Positions 1-6,880 of a DNA stretch of 15,006 nt are shown one piece after another (positions within the stretch are counted from its first letter, which is position 1; the number at the start of each line of letters is the position of its first letter). The stretch covers positions 1 to 15,006 of the forward strand of contig JBGTLW010000389.1 in the NCBI GenBank assembly GCA_041743835.1, read 5' to 3'. Made by a program: the position numbers and the translations under genes. The stretch comes from JBGTLW01 sp041743835 (GTDB lineage: Bacteria > Planctomycetota > Phycisphaerae > Phycisphaerales > Phycisphaeraceae). A model generated the notes under the pieces. The model did no database searches and was not told where the DNA came from. It was given only the letters and a program-made list of their open reading frames with translations.

Positions 1-2
1 AT

Positions 3-224
3 CCCGCCCCAGCCCGGCCAGACCGGCCGCTGCCCTACCGACAATCCATCTCCGAGCCACGCTTCCGCGCCAAGGCCGGCTCAAGACGCCGAAGCCGAAG
101 CAGGGCCAACAGCTCCCCCGGCCTGCACCGCGCCGGCCCAAACCTCCTCGCGCCCGCCCTCATCGCCGCCGTGATCCTCCTCTTCCTCGCCGGCGCTGCG
201 TTCCTCTACTACCAGAACCGCTAG
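3..224 (+). CDS. C-terminal fragment of a membrane-anchored protein (5' end outside window)
   Basis: An open frame runs from the left edge to a TAG at 222-224 without a stop, giving about 73 residues. The first 50 or so are rich in Pro, Arg and Ser and look disordered. They are followed by a single hydrophobic segment (NLLAPALIAAVILLFLAGAA) and a six-residue tail ending YYQNR. This is the pattern of a protein held in the membrane by a C-terminal helix with the bulk on one side. No family can be named because the folded part lies outside the window. It is convergent with the LacI gene that starts on the other strand 62 bp later. The call rests on the clean transmembrane segment ending just before the stop; the antisense frame over the same bases shows nothing protein-like. 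Confidence 0.5.
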   Translation, partial: PAPARPDRPLPYRQSISEPRFRAKAGSRRRSRSRANSSPGLHRAGPNLLAPALIAAVILLFLAGAAFLYYQNR

Positions 225-286
225 CGCAACCGGCCGCGCCCGCGTTACGGGAGGGCTATCCACTCAAGGCGATTGAAGCCACCCGC

Positions 287-1360
287 TCAGTTCTGCTTCG
301 GGGGCATCAGCGTCTGGCCGCGCTCGAAGGTGGAGTAGACACAGGTCGGCTCGATGACCTCATCCGGGCTGCGCATCTTTCTTTGCAGCATCTCGAATGA
401 GCGGTACCCCATACCGAAGTTGTGCAGCCGCATCTGGGCCGGGCGCACGCCCAGCGCTGACAGCACCCCCTCGGTGACCGCAATCACCGACAGGTCGTCG
501 GGTACTTTCAGCCCAGCCAGATGGGCGGCAAAAAACACGTCCGCCACATCGAGCGTGGTCACCACGGCTGTCGGGCGGTCGGGCCTACGAAACAACTCAA
601 CTATCGGCTGCACCGCGTGGGCTGGGTCGGGCATCTGCGTTGACTTAAGCGCCTGGCGGAACAGCGTGACCGGCGTCAGGCCCGCGGTGGTCATGGCCTT
701 GGTGTAGCCCCGGTAGCGGTCGGCGATGCTGTAGTGCGCCCCTTGCGCAGCCAAGCCGAGGTAAGCGATCCGTCGATGCCCGAGGTCCAAAAGGATGTCC
801 GTGGCACCGAGGCAGGCGCCAAAGTCGTCGAGATGGACACAGTCGCGTTCCATCTTGACGTTCATCCATATCGCGGGGAGCTGGCGCTGCCGGATGTGTT
901 CGATCATCATGGGCGGGACGTCGGCCGTGTATGAAATCAACAGGCCATCGACGCACCACTCGCGGACGACTTTGGGCAGGGTGGCGGGGTCGGTGAGGTC
1001 ATCATCGAGCACGATGCCCAGCGACAGGTGCATGTCGTGCTCGGCTGCGCGTGTTTCGATGGCGAAGAGCGTGACCGGGTGAATCCCGCCGCGGCTGGAG
1101 TCGGCGCTCTGGATGATGCCGATGGCCCCGAACTTCCCGCTGCGGATCGCGCGGGCCGCGGCATTGGGGCGGTAGCCAAGCTCGGCCGCGGCTTCAAGCA
1201 CCCGTTGCCGGAGCTTGTCGCTGACGCGGGTGTTGCTCTTGCAGCCGGAGAGGATGGTGCTCACCGTCGGCCGGGCCACGCCGACGTACACCGCGACATC
1301 GGTGGTGGTCACGATGCCTGAGGGGGCGGACTTGGTGCGGGGTGTGCGTTTACGTGCCAT
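287..1360 (-). CDS. LacI-family transcriptional regulator, cassette 1
   Basis: A 357-residue LacI/GalR-type repressor. The N-terminal helix-turn-helix covers about residues 18-38 (TTTDVAVYVGVARPTVSTIL) and the hinge about 62-74 (GYRPNAAARAIRSG). A periplasmic-binding-protein-like sensor domain follows (GLLISYTADVPP, LGHRRIAYLGLA). The length is normal for the family. The hinge residue that is usually Leu and wedges into the central CpG of the operator is Ile here (I72). The protein clearly resembles the second LacI protein of this window in hinge and sensor (LPxIWxNxK, YxKAMTxAGLTP). It is transcribed away from the PEP-CTERM, pseudopilin and beta-helix genes across a shared control region, so it probably represses that operon and itself until a sugar binds. 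The inducer cannot be read from the sequence. TGA stop at 287-289. Confidence 0.93.
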   Translation of the reverse strand: MARKRTPRTKSAPSGIVTTTDVAVYVGVARPTVSTILSGCKSNTRVSDKLRQRVLEAAAELGYRPNAAARAIRSGKFGAIGIIQSADSSRGGIHPVTLFAIETRAAEHDMHLSLGIVLDDDLTDPATLPKVVREWCVDGLLISYTADVPPMMIEHIRQRQLPAIWMNVKMERDCVHLDDFGACLGATDILLDLGHRRIAYLGLAAQGAHYSIADRYRGYTKAMTTAGLTPVTLFRQALKSTQMPDPAHAVQPIVELFRRPDRPTAVVTTLDVADVFFAAHLAGLKVPDDLSVIAVTEGVLSALGVRPAQMRLHNFGMGYRSFEMLQRKMRSPDEVIEPTCVYSTFERGQTLMPPKQN

Positions 1361-1438
1361 ACCACATTCACTGTCGAGCGAGCTGTATCTTATTCACAAA
1401 TAACAATTTACGAGTCATTACGACGCATGAGATCGCCT

Positions 1439-1454
1439 GACTAACAGTGTAGTC
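1439..1454. promoter_or_regulatory. Inverted repeat over the LacI-1 -10 box (possible autoregulatory operator)
   Basis: GACTA-N6-TAGTC is a 16-bp inverted repeat covering the start region of the regulator's own promoter. Its right half contains TGTAGTC, the heptamer repeated at 1630 and 1640 by the operon promoter. The centre is not CpG, so it is a weaker LacI-site candidate than the one at 1640-1653. Confidence 0.3.
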
Positions 1455-1479
1455 TAAGATCGGGGACATGTCGCGTCAA
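1451..1479 (-). promoter_or_regulatory. Putative sigma70-type promoter of the cassette 1 LacI gene
   Basis: Read on the minus strand, TTGACG (1479-1474) is followed after exactly 17 bp by TAGACT (1456-1451). Transcription would begin near 1444, leaving an AT-rich leader of about 85 nt before the ATG at 1360. The -35 is strong and the -10 is moderate (4 of 6). The -10 overlaps one copy of the heptamer TGTAGTC that also occurs twice at the facing promoter. Confidence 0.45.
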
Positions 1480-1585
1480 TGAGTTACGTTTTAGTTTCTG
1501 GTGCCCTTTCGGCACGGCATATCCAGATGATGCGGGCTGGCGCCTTGATTGCAGGGCCGATGGGTGGATTTTTCTGAGAAAACTG

Positions 1586-1614
1586 TTGACACTCGCACTT
1601 TGGTGAGCTAAATT
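1586..1614 (+). promoter_or_regulatory. Sigma70-type promoter of cassette 1 operon
   Basis: TTGACA (1586-1591, perfect -35) is followed after 17 bp by TAAATT (1609-1614, 4 of 6). The expected start site is near 1621, about 260 nt before the PEP-CTERM ATG. A palindrome with half-site repeats begins 9 bp after this start, where repressors of the LacI family commonly bind. Confidence 0.6.
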
Positions 1615-1629
1615 ATCCCTGACCACTCA

Positions 1630-1653
1630 TGTAGTCGGATGTAGTCGGCTACA
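1630..1653. promoter_or_regulatory. Candidate LacI-1 operator with tandem half-site
   Basis: TGTAGTCGGCTACA (1640-1653) is a 14-bp palindrome with a central CG and one mismatched pair, the geometry of LacI-family operators. It is preceded by a direct copy of its left half, TGTAGTCGGA (1630-1639). The site lies just downstream of the predicted +1 of the cassette 1 operon, so binding would block initiation or early elongation. Confidence 0.5.
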
Positions 1654-1883
1654 GGGATTACGAAGCGGTGCGGGCGACTCGCCAGGGCGTATGGGATTCA
1701 GGATGGAAGTCATTCACACGCGACACAGTCATGAGCAGCAGCCGTCACTGCTGCCGTTCCACAGGCCACGGATTTCTGGCGTGCTGCTGCATCTGATGCA
1801 TCACGACGGATGAGGATTGAAGAGCCGTCAGGGGATCGTCATCCCCAGCTCAAGCCAGCTTTGTCACTTACAGGAGAATCGTT
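1654..1883 (+). other. Long structured 5' leader of cassette 1; no gene
   Basis: No convincing coding frame lies here. The predicted transcript leader contains several hairpins. GCAGCAG (1735-1741) can pair with CTGCTGC at 1748-1754 or with a second CTGCTGC at 1784-1790, so the two pairings exclude each other. TGCAT-CTG-ATGCA (1788-1800) overlaps the second partner. GGGGAT-CGTC-ATCCCC (1831-1846) is a perfect 6-bp stem with a tetraloop. The Shine-Dalgarno AGGAGA (1872-1877) is followed by the ATG at 1884. I do not recognise a known riboswitch. Confidence 0.4.
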
Positions 1884-2729
1884 ATGAAACTGACCGCACG
1901 CACACTGACCGGCTTCACGACCGCCGCAGCCATGACCCTGTCACTGGGGATCGCGGGGACGGCAGACGCGACGCTGATCGCATACGAAGGGTTTGACTAC
2001 ACGGCCGGGGAGCAGCTCTCTGGCAAGTCCGGCGGCACCGGTTGGGTCGCGGAGAGTACTTGGAGTGTCGGCAATAGCGCCCGGGCGGTGATCCAAGACG
2101 GGGGGCTGTCGTACATGAACCTTCAAGTGTCGGGTAACGCGATTTACAATCCCACGACGAGCACCACGACTGCCTCACGTGCATTTGCCAACGCGCCGGA
2201 GTCCGGTTCGGTCTTTTTTAGTTTCTTGGTGGCTGGTGGAGAAACGACATTTGGCCGTCTGGGCGCACTTCTGCGACCCAGTGATGGTTCCAATAGCCCT
2301 GGGGTGATTGGGCTCTCGGCAGCACAATCCTTCGATGGCGGCAGTTTCGGCTTGCGCCCTAACCAAGCAAATATCGGAGGGCTGAACAATACGAATCCTG
2401 GAGGTGCGGCGGTCGTTGGAACTAATCTCGTTGTTGCGCAATACAACTATGAAACGAACCAGGCGAGCTACTGGGTGAATCCAACTAGTCTCGGCGGAAC
2501 AGCCCCGGCGGCGACGATCTCTGGCATCGGTTTCACGGACCCAACTCAGCTCATCAATCAGTTTCTTTTCGGCTACTCGGATTCCAATGCCACCACCGCG
2601 ATCTTCGACGAGTTCCGCGTCGGCACCACCTACGCCAGTGTGACGCCGATCCCCGAGCCCGGCTCGTTGGCGCTGCTGGGGCTTGGAGGCCTCCTGATGC
2701 TCGGGCGTGGTCGCCGGGCTGATGCCTGA
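1884..2729 (+). CDS. PEP-CTERM sorting-domain exoprotein, cassette 1
   Basis: A 281-residue secreted protein. Residues 1-29 are a Sec signal peptide ending ADA, before TLIAYEGFDY. The opening of the mature part (YEGFDYTAGEQLSGKSGG followed by a Trp-rich stretch) is common in planctomycete PEP-CTERM proteins, and the middle is Gly/Asn/Thr-rich as in beta-sandwich exoproteins. The C-terminus is a full PEP-CTERM signal: IPEPGSLALL at 256-265, a hydrophobic helix to about 275, then an Arg cluster (GRGRR). By family knowledge such tails are handled by exosortase (EpsH/XrtA-like) systems linked to extracellular polysaccharide. No exosortase is in this window. The start is set by AGGAGA 6 nt upstream. 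It is the first gene of the cassette 1 operon. The binding target or enzymatic role is unknown. Confidence 0.9.
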   Translation: MKLTARTLTGFTTAAAMTLSLGIAGTADATLIAYEGFDYTAGEQLSGKSGGTGWVAESTWSVGNSARAVIQDGGLSYMNLQVSGNAIYNPTTSTTTASRAFANAPESGSVFFSFLVAGGETTFGRLGALLRPSDGSNSPGVIGLSAAQSFDGGSFGLRPNQANIGGLNNTNPGGAAVVGTNLVVAQYNYETNQASYWVNPTSLGGTAPAATISGIGFTDPTQLINQFLFGYSDSNATTAIFDEFRVGTTYASVTPIPEPGSLALLGLGGLLMLGRGRRADA

Positions 2730-2747
2730 GTAAATTATTCATCCCCA

Positions 2748-2771
2748 CCGCGCAGCCCACCGGCCGCGCGG
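2748..2771 (+). terminator. Intercistronic hairpin after the PEP-CTERM gene (attenuator or mRNA 3' stabiliser)
   Basis: Eighteen bases after the stop, CCGCGC-A-GCC-CACC-GGC-C-GCGCGG folds into a 9-bp GC stem with a single A-C mismatch and a 4-nt loop. There is no T-run, so complete termination is unlikely. Partial termination or protection of the upstream mRNA would give more exoprotein than pseudopilin and lyase. Confidence 0.35.
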
Positions 2772-2817
2772 CGGATTCTGCGGCTTCCACAGTTCGCCCG
2801 CCAGGAAAGGGATCGAC

Positions 2818-3675
2818 ATGCCAGGTCGCCGTCACGCCACCGCCTTTACCCTCATCGAGCTGCTCGTCGTCATCAGCATCATCGCGCTGCTGATCGCGAT
2901 CCTGCTGCCGGCGCTTAGTCGTGCGCGGGCCGCGGCTCAGGCGGTGGTGTGCCTCAGCGGCATGCGGCAGACCGGGATCGCTGTACTGACCTACGCCAAC
3001 GAGAACCAAGGCTGGATGATGTGGAACGAAAGCCCCCACCAGCCCTCGGGAGAGCCGCTGCCGCGCTGGTCGCGGCAATGGCCGATCGTACTCATGCAGT
3101 TCGGCTACCTGCCGGACGTGGCTACCCTGAAACACGGCAACCGCATCAACTGGGAGGTGAGCTTCCCCAACGTGTTCTCCTGCCCGACGCAGCCGTTGAG
3201 CTATGACAACGAGTATCTCGGAGCCAGCAACCAGCGACTGAATGGAAACAGCGCCGCTACGAGCTTCGGTGTCCGTGGCACGATTTCGAACACCGCTAAC
3301 CCGTTCCGTAACGAACAGTGGTTCTCACTCAATTCCTCCTCCAGCAACACAAGTGTCGTAAGCGAACGGCGGACGACGCGAATCGATGACATCAACACAC
3401 AGATGTTCTACCTCGCGGACACGCTCTACTGGCGGACGGGTGTGACGCCGGCGGAGGAGTTCGAGAGGCAACACATGACCTTCAGCCACCGCTTCTTCGG
3501 TTACCCCAGCGGCAATAACGCCTACATCCATCGTCGGCACGGGGATGCAGCCAACACATGGATGCCCGACGGCAGCGGCAGGGCTATGAACGAAGAGGCG
3601 GTCAGCGAAGTGGTGCTCAACAACATCCTGATGGTCAACCCTCACCTGTACACCTACTCGATGCCCGAGAACTAG
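2818..3675 (+). CDS. Type II/IV-like pseudopilin with H-X9-DG motif, cassette 1
   Basis: A 285-residue protein with a prepilin N-terminus: short basic leader MPGRRHATA, then F10 as +1, E14 at +5 and a hydrophobic helix (LLVVISIIALLIAILLPAL). The residue before the cleavage point is Ala (A9), not the usual Gly. Near the C-terminus, H241 plus nine residues and D251-G252 fits the 'prepilin-type processing-associated H-X9-DG' motif of planctomycete pseudopilins. The middle has many Trp, Tyr and Asn and no domain I can name. AGGAAAGGG (2803-2811) supports the ATG. It lies 88 bp after the PEP-CTERM gene and 156 bp before the beta-helix gene, in one operon. It probably sits in the cytoplasmic membrane or a pseudopilus after prepilin-peptidase cleavage. 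Whether it binds glycan or aids secretion is unknown. Confidence 0.88.
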   Translation: MPGRRHATAFTLIELLVVISIIALLIAILLPALSRARAAAQAVVCLSGMRQTGIAVLTYANENQGWMMWNESPHQPSGEPLPRWSRQWPIVLMQFGYLPDVATLKHGNRINWEVSFPNVFSCPTQPLSYDNEYLGASNQRLNGNSAATSFGVRGTISNTANPFRNEQWFSLNSSSSNTSVVSERRTTRIDDINTQMFYLADTLYWRTGVTPAEEFERQHMTFSHRFFGYPSGNNAYIHRRHGDAANTWMPDGSGRAMNEEAVSEVVLNNILMVNPHLYTYSMPEN

Positions 3676-3831
3676 ACAACGAACACGCACCCCAAGCCGT
3701 GCGCGTTTGGACGGTTGGCGTGGCCGGGACAGGACAAGCAAAGCGGATAGCAGAGGCACCGACAGGAACTTTTGCCTTGGCCTACCCGAACCGCCGTTAG
3801 TTCGTGCCTTGTGATACTGGAGATGATCTAC

Positions 3832-5517
3832 ATGCGTCGTTACATGATCGTTGGCTTGTTCGTCGGGCTGGGGTGCTTGGCCGCGTCATCGGGTGCGGAC
3901 GTGCCTGGCCCCGACGGCATCCTCTACCCCGACTTCTCACGCTCGGGCATCCCCGATGGCATACCCGCTGTTGAAGTCGTCATCGACGCGACGCTGGTCG
4001 GCGCTACGCCGGACGACGGCAAGGACGACTCCGCGGGCATCCAGGCCGCCATCTTCGCCGCCGCCGCCAAGGGGGGCGGAGCCGTGCTGTTGCCCGCGGG
4101 CGAGTACCACATCGACCGCCCCATCGTGATCGAGCGGGACAACGTCGTCATCCGCGGCGCGGATCGGGAGCGCACGATCATTCGGCCGCGCTTCGCGGAG
4201 GAGACCCTGACCAAGCCGACACCGGCTCGGACCGTGTTCCGGTTCGAGGGGCCGCGCCACCCCCGCCGGGCCGACCTTGCCGTCACCCGCGCGATCACCC
4301 GTGGCGACACGGTGATCCACGTCGAGAACACCGGCCGGCTGGAAGTCGGCGACGTGGTGACGGTGGTGGCCCGACCGCCGGCCGAGGCGATCGAACTGCT
4401 GACCCCCGTGCTCAAGGGCCTCTCGACCGACGGGAGCTGGGGCTCGATCTACTCGTGGCAGTACGCCAGGGTCACGCGGCTTGACGAGGGCCAGGTGGAG
4501 CTGGACCGCCCCGTCAAACTCGACCTCGCGCTGGAGCAGAAGCCACAGGTCATCATGCACAACCGACTGCTCGAAGGCGTCGGCCTTGAGAACCTGACCA
4601 TCGAGCAGGTGGAAGACAAGGTGGGGGTCCACGGCGTGAGCTTTTACGCCACGCAGCGGAGTTGGGTGAAGGGCGTGACGGTGCGACAGATCGGCAACTC
4701 GCCGCTGTCGTTCGGCCGCAGCTTCGAGTTCGAGGTGCGCGATAGCGAGCTCGACGACATGCGGGCCCGCGGGGGCGCGGTGGGATACTTCGGCTTTAGC
4801 TTCTCCAGCGACGCGCTGGTGGCGGACTCGGTCATCCGTCGGCTGCGGCACCTGTCGATCAGCATGGCGAGCAACGGCATCGTGCTGCAACGCTGCCGGC
4901 TGTCGAACGTGGACATCAACTTCCACATGCACTGGCCGAACAACAACCTCGTGGACCACTGCGAGGTGGACGTCACCTCCGAAGCGGACGCCGGGCAGGG
5001 CCGGGGAACCTACAACTGGGCCATCTACACCCCGCGTCACCACGGCGACATGCACAACCCCGCCGGGCCACGCAACACGTTCTTCAACAGCCGGTATGTG
5101 AGCAATAAAGATGGCGCGTTCCTCGGCGGCGGGGCCACACACCACACGCTGATCGCCTACAACCACTTCACCGTACGCAACGGCGCGGCCGCCATCGTCA
5201 TGGAAGGCAGCGACCACACAAGCTTTGTCGGCAACGTGTTCGTGCTGGAGAATCCGCAGGAAATGGGCCATCTGCGACCCCGCCTGCCCGGCGACCGTGA
5301 TGTTTCGGAACTGGCGGGTGGGATCGTGTTCCCCGGCGGGCCGGTGCCCGGTATCCGCGTCATCGGCAATACGTTCTCGGGGATCGGCGAGTCCAAGCTG
5401 GTCGTGGATGGCGAAGCCTCAGAAGCCCGCGACAACCGCTTGACCCCTGAGCCACCCGCGAAGTCCGAGCCGTTCACCGAGTCCCTGCTGGACTGGCAAC
5501 GCGAGCCGCGGCAGTAA
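3832..5517 (+). CDS. Secreted right-handed beta-helix protein, pectate-lyase-3 superfamily, cassette 1
   Basis: 561 residues from the chosen ATG; GGAG at 3819-3822 lies 9 nt before it, and the upstream in-frame ATGs at 3772 and 3823 lack this spacing. Residues 1-22 form a signal peptide (MRRYMIVGLFVGLGCLAASS, then GA before DVPG). The stretch at about 60-112 (GATPDDGKDDSAGIQAAIFA, GGGAVLLPAGEYHID, VVIRGADRERTII) is the N-terminal signature of the pectate-lyase-3/GH28-like beta-helix fold. Later segments such as GLENLTIE, SWVKGVTV and SFVGNVFVL are typical helix rungs. A His/Asn-rich stretch (WAIYTPRHHGDMHNPAGP, then NTFFNSRYVSN) probably lines the active cleft. By family it should cleave or epimerise an acidic or neutral polysaccharide in the periplasm or outside the cell, but substrate and chemistry cannot be fixed. 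It ends the cassette 1 operon. Confidence 0.8.
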   Translation: MRRYMIVGLFVGLGCLAASSGADVPGPDGILYPDFSRSGIPDGIPAVEVVIDATLVGATPDDGKDDSAGIQAAIFAAAAKGGGAVLLPAGEYHIDRPIVIERDNVVIRGADRERTIIRPRFAEETLTKPTPARTVFRFEGPRHPRRADLAVTRAITRGDTVIHVENTGRLEVGDVVTVVARPPAEAIELLTPVLKGLSTDGSWGSIYSWQYARVTRLDEGQVELDRPVKLDLALEQKPQVIMHNRLLEGVGLENLTIEQVEDKVGVHGVSFYATQRSWVKGVTVRQIGNSPLSFGRSFEFEVRDSELDDMRARGGAVGYFGFSFSSDALVADSVIRRLRHLSISMASNGIVLQRCRLSNVDINFHMHWPNNNLVDHCEVDVTSEADAGQGRGTYNWAIYTPRHHGDMHNPAGPRNTFFNSRYVSNKDGAFLGGGATHHTLIAYNHFTVRNGAAAIVMEGSDHTSFVGNVFVLENPQEMGHLRPRLPGDRDVSELAGGIVFPGGPVPGIRVIGNTFSGIGESKLVVDGEASEARDNRLTPEPPAKSEPFTESLLDWQREPRQ

Positions 5518-5603
5518 CGCTGGCGTCATTGCACCGCTTTCACGCCAAACCACGCATCGCCACCCCCGCTCTGCGGCGAACTGTATCCGTGCTGACTGTA
5601 GAG

Positions 5604-5711
5604 AATCCCAACCGAGCCACCTCGTCCCCGAGGCGGGTTAACCCCGACTAAGCCGCCGCGCGACCTAGCCGGTTTAACCCCGACTGAACCGCCTCGTCCC
5701 CGAGGCGGGGC
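5604..5711. repeat. Three 36-bp tandem repeats with internal hairpin
   Basis: Units at 5604-5639, 5640-5675 and 5676-5711 share the frame AAcCCCgACtgAgCCgCC followed by CTCGTCCCCGAGGCGGG-like sequence. Units 1 and 3 are closest in the second half and units 2 and 3 in the first half. Unit 3 contains CCGCCTCG-TCCC-CGAGGCGG, a perfect 8-bp stem; unit 1 has a nearly equal stem. Because 36 is a multiple of three, the minus strand stays open and shows a 12-residue repeat, which I take as a by-product. The array follows the beta-helix gene and precedes the cassette 2 promoter, so it may end or insulate transcription. Confidence 0.85.
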
Positions 5712-5750
5712 CGCCGAAGGTGGCATCAATGAATCCCGGCGATTTTTCTC

Positions 5751-5779
5751 TTGACTGGTGCTCCAGCATCAGGTATTAT
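5751..5779 (+). promoter_or_regulatory. Sigma70-type promoter of cassette 2 operon
   Basis: TTGACT (5751-5756), a 17-bp spacer and TATTAT (5774-5779): 5 of 6 and 5 of 6 at ideal spacing, the best promoter match in the window. The predicted start is about 5786, directly before the palindrome at 5787. It lies inside the longest reading of the LacI-2 frame, which argues that the true start codon is downstream. Confidence 0.75.
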
Positions 5780-5786
5780 CCCTTTA

Positions 5787-5802
5787 GTAAACACGTGTAT
5801 AC
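5787..5802. promoter_or_regulatory. Candidate LacI-2 operator at +1
   Basis: GTAAACACGTGTATAC is a 16-bp palindrome with one mismatched pair and a central CG, fitting a LacI-family operator. It begins at the predicted +1 of the promoter at 5751-5779 and ends 10 nt before the chosen start codon of the LacI gene. This suggests direct autoregulation and repression of the whole cassette 2 operon. Confidence 0.7.
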
Positions 5803-5812
5803 GGGCCTCATC

Positions 5813-6880
5813 GTGTCAACGATTTCAACACCAAACCCAACCCGAGAGCCGGTGCGATCCCAGGAATCGCTTGCGCAACTCGCTGGCGTGACACGGCTGA
5901 CGGTCCACCGGGCGCTCAAGGGGCAGGCTGGTGTGGGCGAGCAGACCCGCCGCCGCATCCAGCGATTGGCGAAGGAAGTGGGTTACCGCCCCAACGCCGC
6001 GGCCCGCACGACCCGCACCGGACGCTTCGGCACCGTGGCCCTGCTCATGGGCACCAAGGAGGGCCGAAGCAGCCTGCCAGATTTCATGCTCACCGGCATT
6101 CACAACGGGCTGGCTGTCAAAGACCTCAACCTCATGGTCGTGCGCCAGAGCGATGAACGGCTCACCGACAAGCAGTACGTGCCCCGCATGCTCCGCGAGG
6201 CGTGCAGCGATGGCCTACTAATTGACTACACCCACGGCTTTCCCACCCGGCTGATCGACCTGATCGAGGCTGTGAACCTCCCGTCGATCTGGCTCAACTC
6301 CAAGCTGCCACAGGATTGCGTCTATCCAAACGACTTCGACGCGGGCCTGCGGGCGACGCGTCACCTGATTTCGCTGGGCCACCGCCGCATCGCGTTTGCT
6401 GACTACACGCACGGCCCAGCGTTCCCCGACCCGCACTACAGCGCCGCCGACCGTCGGCTCGGATACGCGAATGCGATGACCGAGGCCGGCCTCACGCCGC
6501 GGCTGCACATAGCGCCCGTTGGCGAAGGCGTGCCCAGCCGCGACCGTGTGGCGTTTTCGCGGCAACTGCTCTCGTGTGCGGATCGGCCCACCGCGGTGGT
6601 GGCGTATGGCGAAACCGCAGCCATCCCGGTCTTCCACGCAGCGGTGGCGCTGGGTTTGTCGGTGCCCAGCGAGTTGTCGCTGGTGACCTTCTCAGATCGG
6701 CCGGTGCTGTTCATGGGCCCTGCCTTCGCGACCATGCTCGTGCCGCAGCAGCAGGTGGGCACGCAGGCGGTCGAGATGCTGCTACGCAAGATCGCCCAAC
6801 CCCGCGAGCGCCTGGAGCGCATCGCAGTCCCATTCGATTTCGACCCCGGACAGACTTCAGCAACGCCGATCAATGGTTGA
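5813..6880 (+). CDS. LacI-family transcriptional regulator, cassette 2
   Basis: 355 residues from the GTG at 5813. The frame is open back to an ATG at 5720, but the promoter and operator (5751-5802) sit inside that extension, so I prefer the GTG. It has no clear Shine-Dalgarno, which is common in this phylum. The helix-turn-helix is at about residues 17-36 (QESLAQLAGVTRLTVHRALK), the hinge at 57-70 (GYRPNAAARTTRTG), then a sugar-sensor domain (LGHRRIAFADY, DRPTAVVAYGE). The hinge position that is normally Leu is Thr (T67), which is unusual. It is a paralogue of the LacI protein at the left end (shared YRPNAAAR, LPxIWxNxK, YxxAMTxAGLTP). The PEP-CTERM gene follows after 38 bp, so regulator and targets are probably one transcript under negative autocontrol. 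Inducer unknown. Confidence 0.9.
   Translation: MSTISTPNPTREPVRSQESLAQLAGVTRLTVHRALKGQAGVGEQTRRRIQRLAKEVGYRPNAAARTTRTGRFGTVALLMGTKEGRSSLPDFMLTGIHNGLAVKDLNLMVVRQSDERLTDKQYVPRMLREACSDGLLIDYTHGFPTRLIDLIEAVNLPSIWLNSKLPQDCVYPNDFDAGLRATRHLISLGHRRIAFADYTHGPAFPDPHYSAADRRLGYANAMTEAGLTPRLHIAPVGEGVPSRDRVAFSRQLLSCADRPTAVVAYGETAAIPVFHAAVALGLSVPSELSLVTFSDRPVLFMGPAFATMLVPQQQVGTQAVEMLLRKIAQPRERLERIAVPFDFDPGQTSATPING

Noticed and set aside
1441..1626. Minus-strand 61-residue frame in the cassette 1 control region
   Set aside because: It spans promoter and operator elements, has no protein-like features and no ribosome site.
3832..3900. Lipoprotein signal in the cassette 1 beta-helix enzyme (VGLGC)
   Set aside because: The residues at -3 and -2 (G, L) do not fit a lipobox; a normal signal peptidase I site (SSGA before D) is better.
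3937..5271. 444-residue minus-strand open frame opposite the cassette 1 beta-helix gene
   Set aside because: Same type of antisense shadow with His/Val-rich low-information sequence.
5604..5711. CRISPR-like array of 36-bp units
   Set aside because: The units are directly adjacent with no spacers and no cas gene is near.
5526..5729. Minus-strand frame with a 12-residue Arg/Gly repeat
   Set aside because: The repeat is produced by the 36-bp tandem DNA units, which keep the frame open. No start signal and no non-repeat domain.
5720..5812. ATG at 5720 as start of LacI-2
   Set aside because: A near-consensus promoter and an operator-like palindrome lie between it and the helix-turn-helix; the added 31 residues have no family similarity.
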